Assembly: GCA_030433225.1 (NCBI GenBank)
Contig: JAUIMD010000032.1
Span: forward strand, 1-10,923
From: Bacteroidia bacterium
GTDB taxonomy: Bacteria; Bacteroidota; Bacteroidia; Bacteroidales; UBA5342
Length of the DNA stretch: 10,923 nucleotides
Direction: 5' to 3'
Made by a program: the position numbers and the translations under genes. Of the stretch, positions 1 through 6,658 are shown piece after piece; positions within the stretch are counted from its first letter, which is position 1; every line of letters begins with the position of its first letter. Below the pieces are notes generated by a model. The model had not been told where the DNA came from, searched no databases, and worked only from the letters and a program-made list of their open reading frames with translations.

Positions 1-1
1 C

Positions 2-523
2 GATTGTCTGCGTGCCAACAAGTCGCTGGCTGCCTGGGGGGTAGAAGGTCGTGTGCCGTTTCTGGATAAAGAGTTTATCGACGTGGCAATGCGCCTGAAT
101 CCCGAAGAAAAAATGTGTAAAAACGGACGTATCGAAAAATGGGTACTCCGTAAAGCATTTGAAGAGTACCTGCCCGAAGCCGTTGCATGGCGTCAGAAAG
201 AACAATTTTCTGATGGTGTAGGATACAGTTGGATTGATACCCTGAAAGAAGTAACAGAAGCACAGGTATCAGATGAAATGCTGGCCAATGCCAAGTTCCG
301 CTTTCCTATCAACCCTCCTATGAGTAAAGAGGAGTACTATTACCGTACCATATTTACGGAACATTTCCCATCCGATTCGGCTGCATCGTGTGTGCCATCG
401 GTTCCATCCATTGCGTGTAGTACACCTGTGGCGCTGGAGTGGGATGCATCTTTCAAAAATATGACCGATCCATCTGGTAGGGCGGTAGCCAATGTGCATA
501 ACGAAGGGTATGCCCAAAAATAA
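2..523 (+). CDS. asnB: Asparagine synthase (glutamine-hydrolysing), 3' part
   Basis: The gene enters from the left edge, so only the last 173 residues are visible, in the frame beginning at base 2. AsnB makes asparagine from aspartate, glutamine and ATP in the cytoplasm; the visible part belongs to the C-terminal ATP-dependent synthetase domain. Diagnostic strings are DCLRANKSLAAWGVEGRVPF and FLDKEF near the start, AMRLNP, then the highly conserved WRQKEQFSDGVGYSWID. Family members are about 550 residues long, so roughly two thirds, including the glutaminase domain with its N-terminal cysteine, lies outside the window. The tail, with cysteines and the stretch TPVALEWD, matches the usual end of the Bacteroidota enzyme. 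The reading frame is intact to TAA and a strong terminator follows 17 nt downstream. The family assignment is secure; the symbol follows the usual name for this class. Confidence 0.95.
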   Translation, partial: DCLRANKSLAAWGVEGRVPFLDKEFIDVAMRLNPEEKMCKNGRIEKWVLRKAFEEYLPEAVAWRQKEQFSDGVGYSWIDTLKEVTEAQVSDEMLANAKFRFPINPPMSKEEYYYRTIFTEHFPSDSAASCVPSVPSIACSTPVALEWDASFKNMTDPSGRAVANVHNEGYAQK

Positions 524-540
524 TAATTGTATAAAGTAGA

Positions 541-573
541 AAAGGGGAATCCAAATTTGGGTTCCCCTTTTTT
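541..573 (+). terminator. Rho-independent terminator of asnB
   Basis: A 12-bp stem pairs 541-552 (AAAGGGGAATCC) with 559-570 (GGGTTCCCCTTT), with one T-G wobble and a 6-nt loop, and runs into a T-tract ending at 573. It starts 17 nt after the asnB stop. The flanking A and T runs would let it work to some extent on both strands. Confidence 0.88.
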
Positions 574-580
574 GTTGCAC

Positions 581-607
581 AAAAAAACCGGGTTTTACCC
601 CGGTTTT
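581..607 (-). terminator. Terminator of the pirin-yceI transcript
   Basis: The 9-bp arms AAAACCGGG (584-592) and CCCGGTTTT (599-607) enclose a 6-nt loop. Read on the minus strand the hairpin runs into seven T residues (plus-strand A run 581-587). It lies 22 nt beyond the stop of the minus-strand YceI gene, the expected place for ending that transcript. Together with the asnB terminator it separates two converging units. Confidence 0.85.
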
Positions 608-629
608 ACGTGTAAGTTGAGTGATGTAA

Positions 630-1202
630 TTATTGCTGAGTTGCTGTAAAGTTGATCTTTAAATCGAAGTCGTCGTAAATGGTTTTGTCGCCCAGGTTTT
701 CGAAAAATTTCCCTGAACCGTAACGCACGTCGTATAAGGTGCGGTCAATCACCAGGCTCGTTGTAAATTTGTCGCCGTTTTTGGTTACTTTAAAAGTTAC
801 CGGGTGGGTGTTTTTCTTGATGGTTAAATTGCCGGTTACTTCAGCAACGCCATCCACAAAAGCGGTACTTTTGGTAACCACCAGTTTCGAGGTTGGATAC
901 GTTTCCACACCGAAAAAATCATCCGACTTTAAATGTCCCATCAATTTGTTACGCATGCCTTCATCTTTAATGTCGATATTGGTCATTGATGCCATGTCGA
1001 TGATGAAAGTTCCTGAAGCAATTTTGTTGTTTTTAACTTTGAACTCACCTGACTTCAGTTCAATGTTGCCGTTGTGCTCGCCGGTTACTTTTTCGCCGTG
1101 CCACTCAATGTTGGCCGAGGCTGGTGTTACTACGTAGTTTTGCGCGCTGAGTGGGAGTACCATCACCGATAGTACCAATCCAAGGAATACTTTAGTTTTC
1201 AT
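630..1202 (-). CDS. Secreted YceI-family lipocalin-like protein
   Basis: The product has 190 residues with a clear signal peptide (MKTKVF, hydrophobic core to about residue 18, cleavage likely after PLSA at 20). It should therefore act in the periplasm. YceI-family proteins form a lipocalin-like beta-barrel that holds a long isoprenoid or amphiphilic lipid; the ligand here cannot be read from sequence. Family hallmarks are GHLKSDDFFGVETYPT at 89-104, a strand pattern around GNLTIKKNTHPVTF at 124-137, RYGSGKFF at 160-167, and DDFDLKINF near the C-terminus. Length is normal for the family. The start lies 34 nt after the pirin stop on the same strand, so the two are probably co-transcribed. Linked pirin and YceI genes fit a stress or envelope-maintenance role, but that is inference. 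The symbol yceI is not given because orthology to the E. coli gene is not shown. Confidence 0.92.
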   Translation of the reverse strand: MKTKVFLGLVLSVMVLPLSAQNYVVTPASANIEWHGEKVTGEHNGNIELKSGEFKVKNNKIASGTFIIDMASMTNIDIKDEGMRNKLMGHLKSDDFFGVETYPTSKLVVTKSTAFVDGVAEVTGNLTIKKNTHPVTFKVTKNGDKFTTSLVIDRTLYDVRYGSGKFFENLGDKTIYDDFDLKINFTATQQ

Positions 1203-1236
1203 GTTTTTGATAGTTGTTTATGTACGAATTTGTTTA

Positions 1237-1944
1237 TTAAATAGCGGGTACTTCTATGTTTATGACCCGTGCATTTTCTGTGGCTTCAATGGTGAAGCGC
1301 TCTGTTTCCGAAATGCCAATTGCATCCCGTTTGTCCAGCGTAATGCCCTCCACCGTAATGGTTCCTTCCACCACCATTAACAGGCTGCCATGTGCGCCTT
1401 TGTGTAAATCGTAGGTAAGGTGGGTACCTTTTTCAAGGTGTGTGCGATGAATCCAGGCATTTTGGTGGATGGTGAGCCCTTCGTTGCCTGCTGGTGACAC
1501 GAGTAATTGCCATTGGTTTTGAGCCTCCGTTTCCTCAAAAGTCAGTTGGTTGTACGTGGGCTCAATGTTTCGGGCCGAAGGTATAATCCATAGCTGAAAA
1601 AGATTGAGTTCTTCAGTTTCACTGCCATTGTATTCAGAGTGAAAGATTCCTGTTCCGGCACTCATTACCTGCACATCGTTGGGTTTAATTAACGACGTGT
1701 GCCCCATAGAATCTTTATGCAATACACTGCCGCTTAATGGGATGGTGATAATTTCCATGTTATCGTGCGGGTGTGTATCGAACCCTTTGCCGGCTTTAAT
1801 GTAGTCGTCGTTAAAAACGCGCAGGGCACCAAAATGCATACGTTCTGCATTGTAATACTGAGCAAAGCTGAACAGGTAGTTGGCTTTTAGCCATCCGTAA
1901 TGGGCTTTGCCCCTGCTGGCCGATTTGTACACTTGTGTTTTCAT
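1237..1944 (-). CDS. Pirin family protein (bicupin, YhhW-like)
   Basis: The product has 235 residues and no signal peptide, so it is cytoplasmic. Pirins of this size are double-cupin, metal-binding proteins; the E. coli member YhhW has quercetin 2,3-dioxygenase activity in vitro, while many others are of unknown role. The N-terminal cupin keeps the metal ligands: HPHDNMEI with His58 and His60, and GTGIFHSEYN with His102 and Glu104. This is the same four-residue set as in YhhW, shifted by one. FGALRVFNDDYIKAGKGFDT and LNLFQLWI are also typical. The second cupin (about 150-235) looks less conserved and lacks an obvious ligand set, as is usual. It precedes yceI by 34 nt and has its own promoter region with AraC-like repeats upstream. 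The physiological substrate is unknown. Confidence 0.93.
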   Translation of the reverse strand: MKTQVYKSASRGKAHYGWLKANYLFSFAQYYNAERMHFGALRVFNDDYIKAGKGFDTHPHDNMEIITIPLSGSVLHKDSMGHTSLIKPNDVQVMSAGTGIFHSEYNGSETEELNLFQLWIIPSARNIEPTYNQLTFEETEAQNQWQLLVSPAGNEGLTIHQNAWIHRTHLEKGTHLTYDLHKGAHGSLLMVVEGTITVEGITLDKRDAIGISETERFTIEATENARVINIEVPAI

Positions 1945-2033
1945 CTCAAATAACGTTTTGTTGTTCCCTGTTTCTTAAAATCCCCGCCGGGGGGGCTGTA
2001 GAAGAATACGGGGGTGTTGTTATTATTTGATGA

Positions 2034-2064
2034 CAAAAGTAGGGGGAAAGTCAGGCGGCGGCAA
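2034..2064 (-). promoter_or_regulatory. Promoter of pirin-yceI
   Basis: On the minus strand TACTTTTG (plus 2034-2041) matches the Bacteroidota -7 consensus TAnnTTTG exactly. A TTG -33 core sits at plus 2062-2064, a spacer of 20 bp. It predicts a transcript start roughly 85 nt before the pirin ATG. The TTG directly abuts the nearer of two direct repeats, a layout suited to an activator. Confidence 0.72.
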
Positions 2065-2095
2065 TGTCAAAATCGGGGCAGGTGTTGTCAAAATC
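2065..2095 (-). promoter_or_regulatory. Paired 10-bp direct repeats, candidate AraC-type operator
   Basis: The plus-strand string TGTCAAAATC occurs at 2065-2074 and again, identically, at 2086-2095 (GATTTTGACA on the strand of the genes). The 21-bp period is two helical turns, the usual phasing of AraC-family half-sites. The pair sits just upstream of the -33 element of pirin and downstream of a gene for an AraC-type regulator. Binding itself is inferred. Confidence 0.55.
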
Positions 2096-2182
2096 CGTTT
2101 TGCGGCAAAACCGGATCGTAATAAAAACGAACAAGTGTAAAGCGATGTTAATAAAAGGGGATGTACCGGGGGTATATTTTTG

Positions 2183-3091
2183 TCAGCTTGCTGAGTGCAG
2201 TGTGTTGCGGAAGCTGGAAAATGACTCTTTTTCGATGTTTTTATAAAACCGGCTAAAATGAGAGGGATCCTCAAAGCCAAGTTGAAATGCAATTTCTTTG
2301 GAGGATAGGCTGGTGTGTACGCCCAGGCGTTTGGCTTCCAAAATAATGCGCTGCTGAATGTATTCCTTGGCCGATTTGCCAATGGCGGCTTTAAGTACAT
2401 TGTTAAGGTAGTCGGGGGTGATGTTGAGTTTTGCGGCGTAATCGTTCACCTTGTGCCAGTGTTCAAAATTCTCTTCCAGCAGCTGTTTAAAGGTTTTTAC
2501 AATGCTGCGTCCCGATTGGTCAAACTCGGGGAAATCTTCCCGCGGAATAATGGCGTAACGGTTGCATTCCAGCAAAAACAATTTTACATAGGCACCAATG
2601 CGTTCGTATTTAAACGGGGCATTCTCGTGCATGGCTTTGGCAATGTTTTGGGTGATGGACTCCAGAATTTTTGCTCCTTCCTCATTAATAATAATAGGGG
2701 GAGTGTCCGGAACATCGGCAAACAAGCCCAGGTTATAAATGAATTCCTCGTTGATGTAATAGCGGTTTAAAAATTCGCGCGTAAACATTATTACATCACC
2801 GGTAGAGTTTTTATGTGTAATCACCTGGTGTACCTGTCCCGGGCTTACAAAGAAAATTTTGTTGGGCTGGATCTGGTATTCGCGGTAGTCGATAAAATGC
2901 TTGCCGCAGGCTTCTTTCGCCCAAATAATGGTGTAATAGTTGTGCCGATGAGGCACCTCTACGTGGCCACTGGCATTGGCTTCAATCTCCTGCATGGTGC
3001 GAAACGCGAAAGATGTTTTTTCCTGGTTTTGCTGTAAATCCACCGAGGGTATGGTGGCCTTGTTGTCTTCGTAAAAAAAGTTATCCTTCAT
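2183..3091 (-). CDS. AraC-family transcriptional regulator with N-terminal cupin
   Basis: The product has 302 residues, the usual length for the family. The N-terminal half is a cupin-like sensing domain (about 25-110) with VPHRHNYYTIIW (His48, His50) and FVSPGQVHQV (His88). This resembles ligand-binding domains of AraC proteins found widely in Bacteroidota. The C-terminal DNA-binding domain (about 195-298) has two helix-turn-helix units: the first around VNDYAAKLNITPDYLNNVLK, the second around SSKEIAFQLGFEDPSHFSRF, the family signature. No ligand can be named. The gene starts 59 nt after the MarR-type gene on the same strand and precedes pirin by 238 nt. That gap holds a promoter and phased direct repeats, so control of the pirin-yceI pair by this protein is the simplest reading. 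Confidence 0.93.
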   Translation of the reverse strand: MKDNFFYEDNKATIPSVDLQQNQEKTSFAFRTMQEIEANASGHVEVPHRHNYYTIIWAKEACGKHFIDYREYQIQPNKIFFVSPGQVHQVITHKNSTGDVIMFTREFLNRYYINEEFIYNLGLFADVPDTPPIIINEEGAKILESITQNIAKAMHENAPFKYERIGAYVKLFLLECNRYAIIPREDFPEFDQSGRSIVKTFKQLLEENFEHWHKVNDYAAKLNITPDYLNNVLKAAIGKSAKEYIQQRIILEAKRLGVHTSLSSKEIAFQLGFEDPSHFSRFYKNIEKESFSSFRNTLHSAS

Positions 3092-3150
3092 GCCTGAGTG
3101 TGCCCGATTATTTGTTGTATTGGGACTAACAAAGAAAACCGGTGTTGGGT

Positions 3151-3816
3151 TTATTTAATGTAGTTCTTTAAAATATTATCGAGGTTTTTGTCTTTCTCGT
3201 TTTCAAAAATACGGGTGTGGAAGTTTTTGAGTTTGTTCAATATAATAATAATGCGTTTTTGCTCTTCCAGGGAGAGGTTGCCGTTCATAATTTTGGCCAC
3301 CTTGTGCATGTCGGCAAACACCGCAATAATGGCATTTCTGCCCTTCACAGTAAGCGAAACTCGCTTGGCTCTTCCGTCATGCGGATCAGGCCACTCCTGG
3401 ATGAGTCCCATTTTGTGCAAGCGCTTAATAACCTCGGTGCCGGAAGAGATCTCCATCAGATGCTCCTGAATGAGTTCACTTTTAAGCATGCTTTCGTGTT
3501 GTATCAGCGATGAAAGAAAACCAAATTCGTCTACCGTTCTGAAAACCGTATTTTCAAGTGCTTTTTTCAGGTATCCACGTGCAAAACGATACAGGTTGGT
3601 TATTAGGGTGGATATCTCTATTTCGGGAAACTCTTGGGTGTGTGCAGTATTTTGAGGGCTATGATTCGGGGTGTGTTCCAGTTGAACTGTTTTTTTTGTT
3701 TGCAGCATTTTGTCGGATAGCCACAAGGCATATGCCTTTAAATCGCCATTCGGGTAAAGCGACTGGAACTGTTCCAGAAACTGGAGATTTTCAATAATTA
3801 ATTTGTAATTATTCAT
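3151..3816 (-). CDS. MarR-family winged-helix regulator with N-terminal extension
   Basis: The product has 221 residues. A winged helix-turn-helix occupies about 85-170: the recognition region includes LIQEHLMEISSGTEVIKRL, and the wing DPHDGRAKRVSLTVKG (144-159) is the classic MarR signature. Typical MarR proteins are about 140-160 residues. Here about 65 extra N-terminal residues precede the domain, including a helical part (NYKLIIENLQFLEQF) and a polar linker rich in His, Thr and Asn (48-62). MarR proteins usually repress nearby genes and let go on binding a small molecule or on oxidation. No cysteine is present in the protein, so thiol sensing is unlikely. It is the first gene of the minus-strand block and diverges from the TonB-dependent receptor; either side could be its target. 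Confidence 0.9.
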   Translation of the reverse strand: MNNYKLIIENLQFLEQFQSLYPNGDLKAYALWLSDKMLQTKKTVQLEHTPNHSPQNTAHTQEFPEIEISTLITNLYRFARGYLKKALENTVFRTVDEFGFLSSLIQHESMLKSELIQEHLMEISSGTEVIKRLHKMGLIQEWPDPHDGRAKRVSLTVKGRNAIIAVFADMHKVAKIMNGNLSLEEQKRIIIILNKLKNFHTRIFENEKDKNLDNILKNYIK

Positions 3817-3833
3817 ATTTGCGGCATTTCAAC

Positions 3834-3841
3834 CAAATTTA
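3834..3841 (-). promoter_or_regulatory. Candidate -7 element before the MarR gene
   Basis: The minus strand reads TAAATTTG, an exact TAnnTTTG match, 18 bp before the ATG at 3816. This predicts a very short leader of about 10 nt. I see no TTG at the usual -33 spacing, so the call rests on the -7 box and its position alone. Confidence 0.45.
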
Positions 3842-3901
3842 CAACAATTTATGTCGTGAGAGTAGCGGCACAGCCTTTCTGCCATAAGCATAGTGGTGCG
3901 T

Positions 3902-3940
3902 GGTTTTTTATGGGAAACTTCCCCGCTTCGTTATAAAACC
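3902..3940. repeat. Nested inverted repeat in the divergent intergenic region
   Basis: The outer arms GGTTTT (3902-3907) and AAAACC (3935-3940) enclose inner arms GGGA (3912-3915) and TCCC (3920-3923), the latter extendable to GGGAA/TTCCC with a 2-nt gap. The element ends about 33 bp upstream of the receptor -7 box and lies about 60 bp from the MarR promoter. It could be an operator or a cruciform; it lacks a U-tract, so it is not a terminator. Confidence 0.4.
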
Positions 3941-3972
3941 TTAACGGAGTCCTAATATTTAAAGTGTTTAAT

Positions 3973-3980
3973 TATCTTTG
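3973..3980 (+). promoter_or_regulatory. Candidate -7 element before the TonB-dependent receptor
   Basis: TATCTTTG matches TAnnTTTG exactly and lies 52 bp before the receptor ATG, giving a leader of roughly 45 nt. The -33 region around 3948-3954 has no clear TTG. A tandem 9-bp repeat lies in the predicted leader. Confidence 0.55.
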
Positions 3981-3999
3981 CTAAAGATTAAACAAAAAA

Positions 4000-4017
4000 A
4001 TAATCGATATAATCGAT
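4000..4017 (+). repeat. Tandem 9-bp repeat ATAATCGAT x2
   Basis: ATAATCGAT occurs twice head to tail (4000-4008, 4009-4017), each copy holding the palindrome ATCGAT. It sits in the predicted leader, 15 nt before the receptor start. Function is unknown and it may be chance in AT-rich DNA. Confidence 0.5.
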
Positions 4018-4032
4018 CCTAAAATTAAAACG

Positions 4033-6411
4033 ATGAAACGAAGCGTTGTACTGGCAAGTGTTATTTTGGTGTTGCAGGTTGTACTCGTCCCTTTACTGGC
4101 GCAGGATGGAACGGTAAAAGGTCGAATTTACGACCTGAATACCAATGAAGGAATACCCTTTGCCAATGTGTTGGTGGTGGGTACTACTATAGGTACGGTT
4201 TCTGATGAGGAAGGCAATTTTTTGATTTCAGGTATCGAGCCCGGATACCGTGTGTTACAGGCTTCATTCGTAGGCTACGAAGTTGCCCTGAGCCGGGATA
4301 TTTTGGTAAGCAATGCAAAAACGCAATTTGTGGAAATTGGTCTGAAGGCCAATGAGTACGCACTAAAGGAAGTAACAGTAACCATTGATCCGTTTGAAAA
4401 AAGGGAAGAGGCACCGGTATCCTTACAAAGAATTGGGATAAAGGAAATCGAATCCAATCCGGGATCCAACCGCGATATTTCCCGGGTAATTCAAAGTTTT
4501 CCCGGTGTAGGTTCTACTCCGGCTTTTCGTAACGACGTAATTGTTAGGGGTGGAGGCCCCAGTGAAAATCGCTTTTTCCTGGACGATGTGGAAATTCCTG
4601 TACTGAACCATTTTGCAACGCAAGGAGCCAGTGGAGGACCGGTAGGCATTATTAATGCAGACTTTATTTCTTCCGTTAATTATTACTCAGGGGCTTTTCC
4701 TGCCGACCGTTACAATGCGTTAAGCGGTATGTTTGAGTTTACGCAGTTGGATGGAAATCCGGATAAACTAAAGTTTCGGGGTACGCTGGGCGCCAGTGAG
4801 GTGTCCGCAACCTTGGATGGTCCTGTTGGAGAAAACAGCAGTTTTATATTTTCAGCCCGAAGGTCGTACCTGCAGTTTTTGTTCAGCGCGCTTGGGTTGC
4901 CTTTTCTGCCTACCTTCAACGATTATCAGTTTAAGTACAAAACCCGCCTCAATCCGCGCAATGAAATAACCGTAGTAAGCATAGGCTCGTTGGATCGCTT
5001 AACCCTGAACGATGGCATTGAAAACCCTGATGCGGGGCAGGAGTATATCCTTACGCAAATTCCGGTGAATAATCAGTGGAGTTATCCTTTTGGAGTAGTT
5101 TGGAAGCATTTTTTAAAAAATGGATACAGCACCGCTGTTATGAGCCGTAACATGCTGAATAACCAGTTTTACAAATATCCCGATAATGATGAGACACGTC
5201 CCAAGGCGTTCGACTATTTATCGACGGAGGGGGAAAACAAACTGCGATACGAAATAACGCAAACCAAAGGTACCTGGAAATGGAACTATGGCATCAACAG
5301 TGAGTATGCTAAATATTACAACCAAACGTATCAGCAGGTATTTCAAAATGATGAGGTTGTGGATTTTGAATATAAATCCAACCTGGAGTTGGTGAAATAT
5401 GGAGCATTTGCACAGCTCAGCAAGCGCCTCACCAATTGGCGCACAACGGTTTCGTTTGGCGTACGGGCAGATGGGAATAACTACAACGATGAAATGGCTA
5501 ACCTCCTGAATCAGTTGAGTCCGCGCTTGTCGCTATCGTATGCGCTTTTTGCCAATACATCGCTAAGTGCTTCTACGGGCCGTTTTTATCAGTTGCCCGC
5601 GTATACCACACTTGGGTTCAGAAATGGGGACGGGAGTTTGGTGAATGAGGCGGTGCAGTACATTGGGGCCAACCATTATGTGCTGGGGGTTGAGCAGAAG
5701 TGGAAATCGGCTTATTTGTTTTCGGTGGAAGGGTTTTTTAAAGATTATTTTCAGTACCCGATTGACCTCACAACCGGGGCAAGTCTGGCCAATTCGGGGG
5801 CGGACTACAGCAGCGTGGCAGGAGCCGTTCCGGTGCAATCAACCGGCCGGGGGCGGGCTACAGGGGTGGAAGTGCTGAGCCGGATTAACAAGCCCGGTTT
5901 TAATTTGATTGCATCGTACACTTATGTGCGCAGTTTGTTTACGGATGTGGCCGGCACAGAAATTCCATCGTCGTGGGACAGTAAACACCTGCTGACGTTA
6001 ACCGGAACGAAAAACCTGAAGAAAAACTGGACTGCAGGTTTTAAATGGCGATTTGTAGGGGGCTTACCTTATACACCTTACGACCTGGAAAAATCGGCCA
6101 ATGTGGAAGCGTGGAATGCAAATGGCGGACCTTATTATGACTTTGATCAGTTAAATGCAAAGCGTTTTGATCCTTTTCATCAGTTGGATGTGCGGGTTGA
6201 TAAGCGCTACTTCTTTAATAAATGGAGTTTGATGTTTTATCTGGACATACAAAACGTATACAATTTCCAAAGCAAGGGGCAGGATTATATTATTCGGGAG
6301 AAAGATGGAGATGGAAATTACATGGTGGAGGATGGAAACTACGTGCTGTCGTCCATCGAAAATTATAGTGGAACGGTATTGCCAACAATTGGTATAATGG
6401 TTGAATTTTAA
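4033..6411 (+). CDS. TonB-dependent outer-membrane receptor with carboxypeptidase-regulatory-like domain
   Basis: The product has 792 residues. A signal peptide covers about 1-23 (MKRSVVL, hydrophobic core, LLAQ). A carboxypeptidase-D regulatory-like beta-sandwich follows (about 27-115; GTVKGRIYDLNTNEGIPFAN, GTVSDEEGNFLISGI, FVGYE). The plug domain spans about 120-240 and contains ISRVIQSFPGV, VIVRGGGPSENRFFLDDVEI and a YYSGAFPADRYNALSG segment. The rest is a 22-strand-type barrel ending in GIMVEF with the terminal aromatic residue expected for outer-membrane insertion. Such receptors import a substrate using TonB-ExbBD energy. The substrate cannot be told: no SusD-like lipoprotein, no glycan enzymes and no iron or cobalamin genes are next to it. 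It diverges from the MarR gene, which may control it. The frame is intact and length is normal for a non-SusC receptor. Confidence 0.93.
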   Translation: MKRSVVLASVILVLQVVLVPLLAQDGTVKGRIYDLNTNEGIPFANVLVVGTTIGTVSDEEGNFLISGIEPGYRVLQASFVGYEVALSRDILVSNAKTQFVEIGLKANEYALKEVTVTIDPFEKREEAPVSLQRIGIKEIESNPGSNRDISRVIQSFPGVGSTPAFRNDVIVRGGGPSENRFFLDDVEIPVLNHFATQGASGGPVGIINADFISSVNYYSGAFPADRYNALSGMFEFTQLDGNPDKLKFRGTLGASEVSATLDGPVGENSSFIFSARRSYLQFLFSALGLPFLPTFNDYQFKYKTRLNPRNEITVVSIGSLDRLTLNDGIENPDAGQEYILTQIPVNNQWSYPFGVVWKHFLKNGYSTAVMSRNMLNNQFYKYPDNDETRPKAFDYLSTEGENKLRYEITQTKGTWKWNYGINSEYAKYYNQTYQQVFQNDEVVDFEYKSNLELVKYGAFAQLSKRLTNWRTTVSFGVRADGNNYNDEMANLLNQLSPRLSLSYALFANTSLSASTGRFYQLPAYTTLGFRNGDGSLVNEAVQYIGANHYVLGVEQKWKSAYLFSVEGFFKDYFQYPIDLTTGASLANSGADYSSVAGAVPVQSTGRGRATGVEVLSRINKPGFNLIASYTYVRSLFTDVAGTEIPSSWDSKHLLTLTGTKNLKKNWTAGFKWRFVGGLPYTPYDLEKSANVEAWNANGGPYYDFDQLNAKRFDPFHQLDVRVDKRYFFNKWSLMFYLDIQNVYNFQSKGQDYIIREKDGDGNYMVEDGNYVLSSIENYSGTVLPTIGIMVEF

Positions 6412-6424
6412 GTGGACTGAGTGT

Positions 6425-6460
6425 AAAAAAAAAGGTGGCCCGATTTGCACCGAACCACCT
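6425..6460 (-). terminator. Terminator of the small minus-strand gene
   Basis: On the minus strand AGGTGGTTC (6460-6452) pairs with GGGCCACCT (6441-6433): nine pairs including two T-G wobbles, with a 10-nt loop. An unbroken T run follows (plus-strand A run 6425-6433). The U-tract is on the minus side only, so it ends a leftward transcript and not that of the receptor. Its presence 33 nt after the stop of the 54-residue ORF is the main evidence that this ORF is transcribed. Confidence 0.82.
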
Positions 6461-6493
6461 CCTAAACAAACAATCAATCAACTTAAACCTCTG

Positions 6494-6658
6494 CTAATTT
6501 AATAGGGTGCCACCATAGGCGATAGACGACAAATCGATGTCGTTTATTTCTAATGTAAAGTCTTTTATAAACTCCAAAAGCTGTTCTATCTCGCTATCGC
6601 TATGATGTAATTTACTGTACTTCAATAAAGCATCAAATGTGAATTCTTGTGCATTCAT
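6494..6658 (-). CDS. Small acidic protein of 54 residues, function unknown
   Basis: The reading frame runs from ATG at 6658 to TAG at 6496-6494 and begins MNAQEFTFDALLKYSKLHHS. The middle (about 20-43) looks helical and acidic (SDSEIEQLLEFIKDFTLEI), and the end is SSIAYGGTLLN. There are 10 Asp/Glu against 3 Lys, no cysteine, no signal peptide and no membrane segment. It has its own terminator and sits between a convergent receptor gene and a long intergenic region. I do not recognise the family. The pattern of a short helix, an S-D-S-E turn, a second helix and then a D-L/D-I stretch resembles the start of GatC-like proteins and some leader peptides of ribosomally made natural products. The Gly-Gly near the end would leave only TLLN after cleavage, and no maturation enzyme is nearby. 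A regulatory small protein is equally possible. Confidence 0.6.
   Translation of the reverse strand: MNAQEFTFDALLKYSKLHHSDSEIEQLLEFIKDFTLEINDIDLSSIAYGGTLLN

Noticed and set aside
2023..2400. Minus-strand frame overlapping the end of the AraC gene in another phase
   Set aside because: The AraC frame carries the full DNA-binding signature; this one has a low-complexity, proline-rich translation.
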